From NCBI GenBank assembly GCA_903822975.1, contig CAIJRD010000018.1:1-64000 (forward strand): DNA of 64,000 bases. The letters are read 5' to 3'. Position 1 is the first letter of the stretch; each line of letters opens with the position of its first letter. The stretch is from an uncultured Sinobacteraceae bacterium. GTDB taxonomy: Bacteria; Pseudomonadota; Gammaproteobacteria; Nevskiales; Nevskiaceae. Positions 8,984-16,502 of the stretch are shown one piece after another. The notes under the pieces were generated by a model, which made no database searches, was not told the DNA's origin, and worked only from the letters and a program-made list of their open reading frames with translations. The position numbers and the translations under genes are program-made.

Positions 8984-9016
8984 AAAAGGGCCGGCTCCTT
9001 GCCCGCGCCGGCCCTT
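8984..9016 (-). terminator. Hairpin terminator/attenuator after the major capsid gene
   Basis: A stem with 10-bp arms (AAGGGCCGGC / GCCGGCCCTT) and an 11-nt loop lies at 8986-9016 and is followed on the minus strand by TTTTCATTTT. It sits between the capsid gene and the gp35-like gene within one transcription unit. Partial termination here would make capsid mRNA exceed downstream tail mRNA. Confidence 0.65.
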
Positions 9017-9093
9017 CTTCAACAGCCCTCGCTAAATCTGTCCGGCGGACTCGGACCTAAGCGAGGTACAGCCTCGTCGTCGTTATGTGTGTG

Positions 9094-10026
9094 CTAGGCC
9101 GGCGTCTGAATCAGGAAGCCCGACGTGATGCCGGAGAGCACCGCGGCACGCTCGAAGGCCACGCCGTAGACCCAGCCCTTGGACTCGTTCGACCAGTACG
9201 GCTGCTCGACTGCCGGATGACCCTGCATCGTGTAGGTGTAGCCATAGCTCGGCACTGCGCTGTCGAGCGATCCGAGGGCGGTGTACGCCATCACGATATT
9301 GTTGCCCCAGACGTCGCTGAAGTTGCCCGACGAGTCCGCGACGAGCGCGGTGCCGACCTTCACGTTCGGGATTTCGAGCAGCGATGCGGCGAGCTCGATC
9401 GTCACAACGGCCTTCTGCGTGTACTGGATACGCGCCTTGACCGCCGGGTTGTTGCGGAACGCCTTCCAGGCCACGGCCGAGAAGATGATCGTGTTCGGAT
9501 ACATGCCGGTTGTGGCCCGGATGTTTTCCTTCCACGAGTCGATCGCTGCGATCGGATCACTGCTCGGATCCGAGAACTTGCTCGTGCCCGACAGCGCAAT
9601 CTTGTGGTTTGAGTCGTAGCGCGAAGGATCGGTGGCCAGCGTCGCCTGCTCGATCTCCAGCTCGCGACGCAGGATCGACATCACGCCGTTGAGCTTGATC
9701 TTCGCCAGGTCGATGCCAGGCATGACCGAAGCGTCGCGCTGGTTCTCACGCGGAACGACCGCTTCGAGGCCCTTGTTCAGCAGCGCGTAGGGGCGGCCCA
9801 GATAGCCGAGTTCCATGCGCTTGAACGGCGTGCCGGGCGCGCGCGAGGTGTTGTAGCGCTGGAACGAGCTCTTGTCGAACTCGATGATCTGGCCGCCGGA
9901 GAGCATCACCGGCACCGCCGGGAACAATGCTCCACCGACGAACTCGGGATCCGCATAGCCCTGTGCGATAGTGGTCAGGATCGGATCGACGATCCGCACC
10001 TGGTTGAGATTCATTTGATCGGCCAT
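9094..10026 (-). CDS. Major capsid protein
   Basis: A 310-aa protein starting MADQMNLNQVRIVDPILTTIAQGYADPEFVGGALFPAVPV. An FDKSSFQRYNTSRAPGTPFKRMELGY segment, an ELEIEQATLATDPSRYDSNHKIALSG helix and a PNTIIFSAVAWKAFRNNPAVKARI motif follow. These features are typical of HK97-fold major capsid proteins of transposable siphophages. Length (about 34 kDa) and position after protease/scaffold I and the cement protein fit. A hairpin follows the gene. Quantitatively it should be the most expressed virion gene. Confidence 0.87.
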   Translation of the reverse strand: MADQMNLNQVRIVDPILTTIAQGYADPEFVGGALFPAVPVMLSGGQIIEFDKSSFQRYNTSRAPGTPFKRMELGYLGRPYALLNKGLEAVVPRENQRDASVMPGIDLAKIKLNGVMSILRRELEIEQATLATDPSRYDSNHKIALSGTSKFSDPSSDPIAAIDSWKENIRATTGMYPNTIIFSAVAWKAFRNNPAVKARIQYTQKAVVTIELAASLLEIPNVKVGTALVADSSGNFSDVWGNNIVMAYTALGSLDSAVPSYGYTYTMQGHPAVEQPYWSNESKGWVYGVAFERAAVLSGITSGFLIQTPA

Positions 10027-10079
10027 TAAAGGCTCCCTAGAAGGCGGCGTTGCGTTGTGGAGTTACGGAAGGGTTCGGA

Positions 10080-10424
10080 TCAGCTGGGCAGCATCAGTAC
10101 TTCGACGCGATCACCCAGTGCAGCAGCTGCGTCGAGCGCACGCGCGACGACGACGTTGCTGCCGGTTGCGGTCAGCAGCCTGCCGTTGGCATCCACCATT
10201 AGCGGCGTGTCGACCGCGAATGCGGCGGCCGCCGTGCCGACGGAGGTGCCCAGCACATCGATCGGCAGGTTCTGGCCAACGACGGTGCAGGCTTCAGCCA
10301 AGCAGCCCAGGACGCGGCCGCCAGCGGCTGGCAGCGCGCCGGCACCGGTGAGACACAGGCCCGCGGCCGTCAGCGCGGTCGGCGCCACCGTGAGGGTGAG
10401 GATCGGCTTCTTTTGATTGCTCAT
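10080..10424 (-). CDS. Capsid cement/decoration protein (DUF2190-like)
   Basis: A 114-aa protein: MSNQKKPILTLTVAPTALTAAGLCLTGAGALPAAGGRVLGCLAEACTVVGQNLPIDVLGTS..., ending VVVARALDAAAALGDRVEVLMLPS. The alternating Gly/Ala beta strands and the closing GDRVEVLML element match the capsid cement family that binds the shell at local symmetry axes. It lies between the protease/scaffold and the capsid gene, as in B3-like phages. Confidence 0.72.
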   Translation of the reverse strand: MSNQKKPILTLTVAPTALTAAGLCLTGAGALPAAGGRVLGCLAEACTVVGQNLPIDVLGTSVGTAAAAFAVDTPLMVDANGRLLTATGSNVVVARALDAAAALGDRVEVLMLPS

Positions 10425-10467
10425 AGTTGCTTCCTGTACGGAATGCTTCGGTTTGGAGGTTGGCCGA

Positions 10468-11547
10468 TCAGAGCGCCGCGGAGACGTGCTTCACGCAAGC
10501 CTCGTAGGACAAGTTCGGGTTCTGCGCTCGATACGCCTCGGCCTTGTTATGAATCTCCAGACGTTCGGCATTGACGACCGTTCCGGGTGGCGTCGAGAAC
10601 TGTGCGGTCGATTCGACGCGGTCGGGATCGTTTCCACGATTCGCGACTTCAGCGGTTGTGAGCCGCTTCGGCAGACCTTCGACGAACGTCTTGAACGAGG
10701 CGAGAAGATCGACCGCGGCGCCGCCCTCGGCGAGCTGCACGGTCGTGCCGGCTTCGATCCGCGAGGCGAGCTCGATCACCATGCTTTTCTCGGCAGGCAG
10801 CAGCTTGCCGCTCTTGATCGCGCCCTCGACGAACTGCGCAACTTCCGCTTTGCGTGCGGTAGCGGCTGAAGCCTTGGCGGCTGCATCGCGATCGGCGAGC
10901 TGCTGTTTCAGCGTCGCGATCTCGGTGTCTTTTTCCGTGATCGCGGCGGTATGGGTGGCTTGGTCCACTTCGGACTCCTGGCTTGGGACGACGGATGGAT
11001 CCGCCGCCGCGGTGATGGCGGCAGCGGCTTCAGAGAGCTGAGGATTCGTAGCGCTGATGCGAAGCACTGCGAGCAGGCGCCGCAGCAGGGGCATGGCTTC
11101 GTCAATGCCCTCGGAGAGCGACACGACGACGGCTGGCTGGCCGTGATCGGCGAACTGGATCGGCTCCAGACCTTTCACGGCCGGCGCCTGGGCGCCTAGG
11201 AAGCCGACGTGCTGCAGATACCACTCGCCATTGGCCGGGTTGCCTGGATGATCGGGCGAGTAAAGCGACGCGGTGACCTTGGTGAACTTGTGGCTCTTCA
11301 CCGCCTCGCTGAATGCAGGCTGGACCTTCGCTGGCGTTACATAGAGGTTGTCCCCCTCGGCTTCGACTTTCTCGATCCAACCCATCGCCGGGGCGGTCTC
11401 ATCCGGGTGACCGATAACAATCGGCGCCTCGGAGAGCTTGACATCGTAGCTGCGGGCAATCGAGCGAATGTCGTCGCCCGTGAAGGTGTAGGACTTGCCG
11501 TCCTTACCAACGAAAGTGCCCGGCTTCAGGAGATGGATTCGTTTCAT
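10468..11547 (-). CDS. Mu I-like capsid maturation protease with scaffold domain
   Basis: From ATG 11547 the product is 359 aa, MKRIHLLKPGTFVGKDGKSYTFTGDDIRSIARSYD, the standard N terminus of Mu-like I proteases. The motif IVIGHPDETAPAMGW supplies a conserved His, and KVTASLYSPDHPGNPANGEWYLQHVGFLGA the Ser-containing strand. Residues from about 170 onward are a coiled-coil scaffold (ITEKDTEIATLKQQLADRDAAAKASAATARK), the part released as Z scaffold in Mu. An upstream in-frame GTG at 11574 would add nine residues not typical of the family. It is the first gene of the leftward late operon. Confidence 0.88.
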   Translation of the reverse strand: MKRIHLLKPGTFVGKDGKSYTFTGDDIRSIARSYDVKLSEAPIVIGHPDETAPAMGWIEKVEAEGDNLYVTPAKVQPAFSEAVKSHKFTKVTASLYSPDHPGNPANGEWYLQHVGFLGAQAPAVKGLEPIQFADHGQPAVVVSLSEGIDEAMPLLRRLLAVLRISATNPQLSEAAAAITAAADPSVVPSQESEVDQATHTAAITEKDTEIATLKQQLADRDAAAKASAATARKAEVAQFVEGAIKSGKLLPAEKSMVIELASRIEAGTTVQLAEGGAAVDLLASFKTFVEGLPKRLTTAEVANRGNDPDRVESTAQFSTPPGTVVNAERLEIHNKAEAYRAQNPNLSYEACVKHVSAAL

Positions 11548-11585
11548 GACGATGCGAAGTGTGCGCAGCGCCACGAGTCGAATCA

Positions 11586-11657
11586 GTGCGGAAGTTGTTC
11601 CGCACGGCAGGCATCGGGGAGGTTTCTAGCCTAACGCGCCAGGTGGCGCGTTGTGAA
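11586..11657 (-). promoter_or_regulatory. Putative late promoter with downstream palindrome (leftward block)
   Basis: On the minus strand, TTCACA (11657-11652), 18 bases, TAGGCT (11633-11628), 22 bases, then the dyad GTGCGGAA-N4-TTCCGCAC (11605-11586), followed by CTGATTCGA. The same layout occurs on the plus strand at 24037-24109 ahead of the other late block. It lies between the Mor-like activator gene and gene I. The palindrome would be in the transcribed leader, as a DNA operator or an RNA hairpin. Function is inferred from the repetition. Confidence 0.6.
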
Positions 11658-11672
11658 ATTCGACGCGGAGGT

Positions 11673-12146
11673 CTACGCCGCGTCGAACAGGTCGCGCTGC
11701 TGACGCGCGGCCAAGCTTGGCGTTCGCTTCCTGGACTGGCCGAGCTTGATCTTGCTGACCCAGCGTTCGGTCAGATGAAACCGCGAGGCGATCGACGCGT
11801 CAGTCTCGCCACGTTCGGCAGCGTTGGCGATCGCCGTGTCGCGCAGCTGCGTCATCAGCTTGTCGATCTTGGGAAGCGTTATCACGGGCGCTTCGTCACG
11901 AAGGCCCGGATTGCGGTCACTGCTCAGGGTATCCATCAGCTTTCGGCACAGATCGCGGCCGATGACATCCTCGACCGCCTCGACGGACTGCGCGCCGCGA
12001 CGCAGTCGAATGCGTGTGCCGCCGAGGGCTGATAGCAGCTTGTGCGCCTGCGCGAACCCGATCGACTCGACGATCCGGCGGAGGCTGTACGGCAGGATGC
12101 TCAGATCGATTTCCGAGGCATCGATATCGAACCGTTGGCGCTTCAC
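11673..12146 (-). CDS. Mor/C-like late transcription activator
   Basis: From GTG 12146 the product is about 157 aa. The segment LPYSLRRIVESIGFAQAHKLLSALGGTRIRLRR matches the Mor dimerisation region (IGFxxAxxLxxxxGGTRIxxP pattern). The end, DTAIANAAERGETDASIASRFHLTERWVSKIKL, is the Mor-type helix-turn-helix with the arginine-rich tail following. Mor and C activate Mu middle and late transcription. Here only one such gene is visible and it sits directly ahead of the late promoter of gene I. The GTG start is preceded by CAGGGGCT. A longer frame reaches 12317 but overlaps gemA, so the start is uncertain. Confidence 0.75.
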   Translation of the reverse strand: MKRQRFDIDASEIDLSILPYSLRRIVESIGFAQAHKLLSALGGTRIRLRRGAQSVEAVEDVIGRDLCRKLMDTLSSDRNPGLRDEAPVITLPKIDKLMTQLRDTAIANAAERGETDASIASRFHLTERWVSKIKLGQSRKRTPSLAARQQRDLFDAA

Positions 12147-12270
12147 CGAACGAGCCCCTGGGAGGCCGCAGGACGCGCGCAGGGTTTGAGGTGCTCCGAC
12201 GGCGCACGAAAATGCTGATCGTGCGACCTGGATGAATTCAAACGCCCTTCTAACGCAATCCAGGCGGACA

Positions 12271-12972
12271 TTAGGAAGCCGCCTCGACGGAGTGGACCGA
12301 GCGTTGCGCTCTGGCACGCTGGACGCACCCTTCGCAAAGTCCGGTCGCGTTGTCGTGGACCGGCCATGCGCACGAGACCGTGACGCTGCCTTTCCACCAG
12401 CGCCAGACGAGACTCATGTCGTGAGCCGACTTCGCGATATCCCGACCGCGACTGAAGCCGAACAGCACCTGCGCGTGGATCTGTGCCCACTCCGCCCATT
12501 CCTCCCCGAACTCAGCAAGCAGCGCGGCGGTGAGCCGCTTGCGAGCGTCCGCTTCCAACGCAGCAATGATTCCGGCTAGCTCATGCTCCCCGCAGAACTC
12601 CAGCCTTTCCCTTTTGTACATCCGCCAGGCCATGCTGAGGCCGTACTCCCACGGCCGACCGGCGTCTGTAAGGTACGCTTCGATCTTTCGCAATTGTGTG
12701 CGCTGGTTCGCATCAGCATTGGCCGGCCTCCCCGGATAGGTCTTGACGCCGCGCTTCGCCTTGGCGTGTGCCTCCAGGTGCTTGATGACCTCCCGCCGCC
12801 CGTAGTCGTCCAGGTTGGCGGCCGACTCGACGCGCGCGACTGCCCACAGCACCTCCTCGTACTGATCGCGGTCGAGGTTGAGCTCGGCCTTGAGGATGTG
12901 GATCCGGCCGAGCTCGCGATTGCGGGCTTGCTTGGCGGCTTTCTGCGAGGCAGTCCCGCGCAGGGCGCTCAT
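12271..12972 (-). CDS. gemA: GemA / Mu gp16-like regulatory protein
   Basis: A 233-aa protein. Residues 15-130 match the GemA/DUF1018 family: NRELGRIHILKAELNLDRDQYEEVLWAVARVESAANLDDYGRREVIKHLEAH, then RTQLRKIEAYLTDAG with a WEYGLSMAWRMYKRERLE helix. The protein is longer than many homologues and ends with CAWPVHDNATGLCEGC, a possible Cys/His metal-binding cluster. GemA in Mu affects host gene expression and DNA topology. It sits just upstream of the Mor-like gene, as in Mu. ATG overlaps the previous stop by 4 bp. Confidence 0.83.
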   Translation of the reverse strand: MSALRGTASQKAAKQARNRELGRIHILKAELNLDRDQYEEVLWAVARVESAANLDDYGRREVIKHLEAHAKAKRGVKTYPGRPANADANQRTQLRKIEAYLTDAGRPWEYGLSMAWRMYKRERLEFCGEHELAGIIAALEADARKRLTAALLAEFGEEWAEWAQIHAQVLFGFSRGRDIAKSAHDMSLVWRWWKGSVTVSCAWPVHDNATGLCEGCVQRARAQRSVHSVEAAS

Positions 12973-13169
12973 CCAATTTTCTCCGGGCTACCGATTACCT
13001 TCAGCTGCAGCGAAAGTGTGTGACCGTTGGGCATCTCGATGTTGACCAGGCACGACACCTTCCTGCGAGCAACCATCTGCCTGCATGCCTCTCGAACTAG
13101 ATAGATCGTGCTGTTCTGCAGATCTAATGGGTCGCTGCTCAATTTGATCTGAATGCGCTTTGCACTCAC
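12969..13169 (-). CDS. Small phage early protein, unknown
   Basis: A 66-aa protein, MSAKRIQIKLSSDPLDLQNSTIYLVREACRQMVARRKVSCLVNIEMPNGHTLSLQLKVIGSPEKIG. It appears to be a small beta-alpha-beta domain. It is coupled by 4-bp overlaps to the genes on both sides, which supports coding. I do not recognise a family. Confidence 0.62.
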   Translation of the reverse strand: MSAKRIQIKLSSDPLDLQNSTIYLVREACRQMVARRKVSCLVNIEMPNGHTLSLQLKVIGSPEKIG

Positions 13170-13501
13170 GACGGGATCCTCAGCTGACCGCGCAGATCCG
13201 GCAGGCTGACGCGCTGCATCGCCGCGGCCTGGTGCAGGCTTGTCATGGCTCGGTCGTGCAGAAACTTCACCGTGCGGAGCAGCTCCTCATCGTTGGCGGC
13301 GATGAAGTAGCCGGAGGCTGGCGTGCCGCAAATGTGCTGGCCCTCGCGCCGGAGCTCCTCGACCAGGCTGCGGAGATCTCGCTCAAGCCCAGGCGAGGTC
13401 TCGCCGCAGATCTCGCGCACCAGCTCGCGCGCATGCACGCCGTTTTCCTCGCCACAATGCATGGCGAGGGTCCACAGCACGCTTTCGCGCGAGAGGCTCA
13501 C
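13166..13501 (-). CDS. Putative winged-helix early protein
   Basis: A 111-aa protein: SRESVLWTLAMHCGEENGVHARELVREICGETSPGLERDLRSLVEELRREGQHICGTPASGYFIAANDEEL. The helix-turn-helix followed by GTPASGYFIA reads as a wing, a pattern seen in small regulators of Mu-like phages. The C terminus (VKFLHDRAMTSLHQAAAMQR) is helical. It is translationally coupled to both neighbours. Target unknown. Confidence 0.65.
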   Translation of the reverse strand: MSLSRESVLWTLAMHCGEENGVHARELVREICGETSPGLERDLRSLVEELRREGQHICGTPASGYFIAANDEELLRTVKFLHDRAMTSLHQAAAMQRVSLPDLRGQLRIPS

Positions 13502-13935
13502 GACGCGGCTTTGCCCTGCGCGACAGACGAAGCAACAGCTGCCTTCAAAGCATTCGCTTGCTCAGCTGTCATCTGCTCGGCGTGCAGGATCGTCTGCATC
13601 TGATAGCGGTTGTTCTTCACGGCCCGGAAGGTCGTGTAAGCCGAGATCAGAAGCACCACACCCAGGTATGGGATCGGCAGGACGAACAATTCCCACCAGT
13701 ACTCGCGCAGCTTGAGACGCACGAGACCCCAGAAGCCGCCAGCTTTCCATGCCGCGGCATAGTCGGCCGTTTCCTCATACTCGCCAAACTTTGCAGGCGC
13801 CGACAGGTTGAACGCTGTGGTGTGATCGTCCTGCTCCTGGCAATACACATTCAGGCAGAAGCAAACGAAGGTGATAAACCAGCCGATGGCCAGGGCGACT
13901 ATGTGATCGAGGATCCATTGTCCGAATGTGTTCAT
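13498..13935 (-). CDS. Two-helix membrane protein, unknown
   Basis: From ATG 13935 (preceded by AAGGAAG) the product is 145 aa. Hydrophobic segments lie at about 8-28 (IVALAIGWFITFVCFCLNVYC) and 80-100 (LFVLPIPYLGVVLLISAYT). Between them is a soluble loop rich in acidic and aromatic residues, and an Ala/Gln tail follows. Its role in the early region is unknown; superinfection exclusion or host membrane modification are possibilities without direct support. An ATG at 13959 would add eight residues. Confidence 0.62.
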   Translation of the reverse strand: MNTFGQWILDHIVALAIGWFITFVCFCLNVYCQEQDDHTTAFNLSAPAKFGEYEETADYAAAWKAGGFWGLVRLKLREYWWELFVLPIPYLGVVLLISAYTTFRAVKNNRYQMQTILHAEQMTAEQANALKAAVASSVAQGKAAS

Positions 13936-13978
13936 GTGCTGCGCTTCCTTGCCGACCATCGCCGGCTGTTTGTGGGAT

Positions 13979-14533
13979 TCACTGGTGCATTTCCTTTGCT
14001 TTGAATTGGTCTCGCTCTGCGTCCGTCATTGGCGGCATGCCCAGGCGCTTGCGTGCTGCCTCTTCGCTTGCGAAAAGCGTCGCCAGATGAGCGTCGGAGC
14101 CTTTGCGCTGCTGGCTTGCCAACTGGCGCAGCGATTCGGATGCGGCCTCGGCCGCGCTCGCTGCGCGCGGACTTTCTCCGGCGATGATCGCGATCAGGTA
14201 GTTGTGATTCGCCAGTGGTAGATCGAGGCGATCGCGTCCATCGAGCATCTGCTGCATCGCAGCTGCAAACAGCGGCGGCGTTGCCATGAACGCACGGCCG
14301 CGGCGATGAACTTCTCCGCTATCGATGAGCGCTCGGAGGTCTTCGAGCAAGCGGCACGCGCGCTCCCAGGCAATGCGGCGCTTCGGTGCGCGAAACAGGC
14401 CGAGGTAGTACGGCGTGATCGAGCGCAGCTCGGGCGGCAGCTTGTCGACGAGCTGCTGGAAGCGGCGCGCATGCTCATCGGCTGTGAAGAGTTCGATGCT
14501 GCCGTGGATGCCGCAGGGGCATGTCAGGAGCAT
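13979..14533 (-). CDS. Phage early protein, unknown
   Basis: A 184-aa protein starting MLLTCPCGIHGSIELFTADEHARRFQQLVDKLPPELRSITPYYLGLFRAPKRRIAWERACRLLEDL. The N-terminal CPCGIHGS could bind metal. The middle is helical, and the C terminus (EEAARKRLGMPPMTDAERDQF) is charged. The LPPELRSITPYYLGLFRP-type segment recurs in early genes of transposable phages, but I cannot name a family. It overlaps the upstream Cys-rich gene by 10 bp. Confidence 0.65.
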   Translation of the reverse strand: MLLTCPCGIHGSIELFTADEHARRFQQLVDKLPPELRSITPYYLGLFRAPKRRIAWERACRLLEDLRALIDSGEVHRRGRAFMATPPLFAAAMQQMLDGRDRLDLPLANHNYLIAIIAGESPRAASAAEAASESLRQLASQQRKGSDAHLATLFASEEAARKRLGMPPMTDAERDQFKAKEMHQ

Positions 14534-14733
14534 GGCTGCTCAGCCTTCCACCAGCGTGCAGTAGGGCCACAGTCGCGCTTCGAGCTGCGGCAGGTGTCAG
14601 CATCGAGGCCGATCAGCTTTCTCTTGAACGAGATCTGCGAGACGTCTCCGTGCATGCATACCCGCTGCTGCTCCGGCCCGACGTAGGCCACGTTGCCGCA
14701 GTTACTGCAGGTTCGTTCTGTGTTGGTCGACAT
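14524..14733 (-). CDS. Small Cys-rich (zinc-ribbon-like) protein
   Basis: A 69-aa protein, MSTNTERTCSNCGNVAYVGPEQQRVCMHGDVSQISF..., with CSNCG, C26, C47 and C54 plus a terminal CS. The CxxC knuckle suggests a zinc ribbon. It lies downstream of the hairpin that follows the HU gene and upstream of, and overlapping, the next gene. Function unknown. Confidence 0.6.
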   Translation of the reverse strand: MSTNTERTCSNCGNVAYVGPEQQRVCMHGDVSQISFKRKLIGLDADTCRSSKRDCGPTARWWKAEQPCS

Positions 14734-14753
14734 TGGCTTGCTCGCTTCGCTCG

Positions 14754-14780
14754 AAAAAGCCCTCTCAGCCGAGAGGGCTT
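14754..14780 (-). terminator. Rho-independent terminator after the HU gene
   Basis: Minus strand: AAGCCCTCTC, a four-base loop, GAGAGGGCTT, then a run of Ts. It lies 16 bases past the HU stop and would end or attenuate the early transcript before the region leading to gemA and mor. Confidence 0.8.
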
Positions 14781-14796
14781 GATCGAACGTCAGCGG

Positions 14797-15090
14797 CTAT
14801 TTCTTTTTCGACTTGCCCGAGTTCGCTGCATCCTTCAGCGCCTTGGCCACCACGAACTTGACCTTCTTGCTCGCGGCGATCTTGAGCGTCGCGCCCGTTG
14901 CCGGATTGCGGCCGGTGCGGGCCGGCCGATCAGCTATCTTCAACTTGCCGATGTCCGGCAGCGTGAACTCTTCGCCGGCCTTCGCAGCAGTCGCTGCCTG
15001 GGTCGCGAGTTCGTTCAGCACCGAGTCGGCCTGCGGACGTGTGATGGAAGCAACCTCTGCGAGGTGAGATACCAGTTCTGCTTTTGTCAT
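14797..15090 (-). CDS. HU-family histone-like DNA-binding protein
   Basis: A 97-aa protein, MTKAELVSHLAEVASITRPQADSVLNELATQAATAAKAGEEFTLPDIGKLKIADRPARTGRNPATGATLKIAASKKVKFVVAKALKDA. The HU/IHF signature, with RPARTGRNPATGATLKI as the DNA-binding arm, is clear. Mu needs host HU for transpososome assembly, so a phage-borne HU may assist transposition or enhancer looping. The ATG at 15090 overlaps the previous stop by 4 bp, which decides against the upstream in-frame starts. The Lys tail ends SGKSKKK. Confidence 0.93.
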   Translation of the reverse strand: MTKAELVSHLAEVASITRPQADSVLNELATQAATAAKAGEEFTLPDIGKLKIADRPARTGRNPATGATLKIAASKKVKFVVAKALKDAANSGKSKKK

Positions 15091-15491
15091 GACGACTTGC
15101 CCTCCTGGGCGTTGGTTAAATCGGGTTTGATGAGTTGCCATCTGATCAATGAGCCGGACCACGGAAGCCCGTAGTGCTCAGCGAAGAAGCTGTGGAATTG
15201 CGACCAGGTCAAGAAGCCATCGGCGCGCGCGAACGCGCTCAGCTCACGTTCGGTGTCCACCAGGACGCCATCGATCTCGACCGCGTTATCGAGGATCGTG
15301 ATGTCGTCGACTGCGGTAATGATTCCGAGGCCAAGGCGTCTGCAGTACTTTGTGCGCATCGCCGTGAAGAGATGCACCGACTTTCCTGGAAGCCATTGCT
15401 CCGGCCGCTTGCGGCGCGAACGAATGCTGTGCAGCTTCTCGCCGCGCTCGACGCGCTCTGCAAACATCGCTGCGAATCCCAGGCTAGGCAT
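15087..15491 (-). CDS. ASCH/PUA-like domain protein
   Basis: A 134-aa protein, MPSLGFAAMFAERVERGEKLHSIRSRRKRPEQWLPGKSVHLFTAMRTKYCRRLGLGIITAVDDITI. The pattern of a basic KxHSIR motif followed by PGKSVHLFTAMRTKYCRRLG is that of ASCH-like PUA-fold proteins, often carried by phages and thought to bind RNA or nucleotides. The C-terminal half contains SQFHSFFAEHYGLPWSGSLIRW. It overlaps HU (4 bp) and the upstream peptide (8 bp). Confidence 0.7.
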   Translation of the reverse strand: MPSLGFAAMFAERVERGEKLHSIRSRRKRPEQWLPGKSVHLFTAMRTKYCRRLGLGIITAVDDITILDNAVEIDGVLVDTERELSAFARADGFLTWSQFHSFFAEHYGLPWSGSLIRWQLIKPDLTNAQEGKSS

Positions 15492-15636
15492 CGTGTGCCT
15501 CGTCGAACTCGGCCTCGGCCCGCGCGGCGACGCGCTCCAGGCGCACCATCATCGTGACGCCTGTGAGGACGCCGATCGAAAAGCCGAAGCAAGTCAGGAT
15601 CGCGGCCGACATCAGGAAGAACATGAGCGCGGCCAT
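15484..15636 (-). CDS. 50-aa single-pass membrane peptide
   Basis: ATG 15636 to TAG 15484 encodes MAALMFFLMSAAILTCFGFS followed by IGVLTGVTMMVRLERVAARA and an acidic end. Residues 4-32 form one transmembrane helix, with a positively charged cytoplasmic side after it. The start overlaps the preceding stop (ATGA) and the end overlaps the ASCH start by 8 bp, so it fits the operon perfectly. Function unknown. Confidence 0.6.
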   Translation of the reverse strand: MAALMFFLMSAAILTCFGFSIGVLTGVTMMVRLERVAARAEAEFDEAHDA

Positions 15637-15860
15637 CAGATGGGGATCCGGTCAGCGAGGTTGTGCGGACCGCTTTCGGGCAGACGGTTGCCGAGCTGGA
15701 CGATGATCTCTGCAAGCGCAAGCACCGCCTCATCCGAACGTTCTCCCACCAAGTCGATCACCAGCAGCTCCGAGCCATCTGCACACACGACTCGGCCAGG
15801 CGTCTTTTCCTCATGCCGCCAGGGCCGCGGGAACTCCTTGAACATCGCTTGGAGGTCCAT
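15636..15860 (-). CDS. Small early phage protein, unknown
   Basis: A 74-aa protein, MDLQAMFKEFPRPWRHEEKTPGRVVCADGSELLVIDLVGERSDEAVLALAEIIVQLGNRLPESG. The FPRPWR...VVCADGSELLVID pattern is common in small phage proteins of unknown role. The start at 15860 is fixed by 4-bp overlap with DUF3164. The longer frame upstream is a shadow of that gene. Confidence 0.68.
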   Translation of the reverse strand: MDLQAMFKEFPRPWRHEEKTPGRVVCADGSELLVIDLVGERSDEAVLALAEIIVQLGNRLPESGPHNLADRIPI

Positions 15861-16492
15861 CACAGCGCCGCCATATCGAGGCTGATCGAGCGGTACTCGT
15901 CGGTGTCGCCGACGCGCTCGTAGAAACGGATGTAGGGCTTGCTTGCGGCCACTCGCACGCTGTCGCCGATGGCCTTCATCGCCAGCAGCCATTTCTCGTC
16001 GGTGATGTTGATGCGCTTGAGGCCGAGCACGCGGCCGGTGTTGATCTTGCCTTCCTTCCCGACCTGGAAGGCATCGTTTACCAGCACCTGAATTTTGGGA
16101 TCGGCGCTGTGGCCCCACTGCTGCACGCAGTCGTCGATCAGCTGCTTGGCCGCCTGCAGCTGCTCGTCGAACACGATCGTGTCCTGGATCGCGCGGACGA
16201 TCTTGTACTGGCCGCTGTAGCTGACCAGCGTGACGTTGCCTTTCTTGCCGCCGAGCTTCACGTCGTACTGCTCGGCTGACGTTTCGATGAAGGCTGCGAT
16301 GTCCGCAAAGGCGATCGCCTTGAAATCCTCGATAGCTGCCGACAGCGCCTTGGCCTTGACGACAAGATCAATCACGAGCTGCTCGCGAAGCTTGTCGATA
16401 TCCTTGACCATGTTTTCGGGCACCAGGCGCCCTTGTGCGTCGGTCCAGTACTCGCCGTTGTGTGTCAGCTTCTTCACCCATGCTGGTGTCAT
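15860..16492 (-). CDS. DUF3164 family protein
   Basis: A 210-aa protein starting MTPAWVKKLTHNGEYWTDAQGRLVPENMVKDIDKLREQLVIDLVVKAKALSAAIEDFKAIAFADIAAFIETSAEQYDVKLGGKKGNVTLVSY. This is the hallmark of DUF3164, found in early regions of nearly all Mu-like phages. The C-terminal half contains INTGRVLGLKRINITDEKWLLAMKAIGDSVRVAASKPYIRFYER, also conserved. Its molecular role is not established. Coupled to the small gene downstream. Confidence 0.88.
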   Translation of the reverse strand: MTPAWVKKLTHNGEYWTDAQGRLVPENMVKDIDKLREQLVIDLVVKAKALSAAIEDFKAIAFADIAAFIETSAEQYDVKLGGKKGNVTLVSYSGQYKIVRAIQDTIVFDEQLQAAKQLIDDCVQQWGHSADPKIQVLVNDAFQVGKEGKINTGRVLGLKRINITDEKWLLAMKAIGDSVRVAASKPYIRFYERVGDTDEYRSISLDMAAL

Positions 16493-16502
16493 TGCTCGTT
16501 CC

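Noticed and set aside
12143..12499. 118-aa minus frame as an extra gene between gemA and the Mor-like gene
   Set aside because: Overlaps both in another frame and has no conserved pattern.
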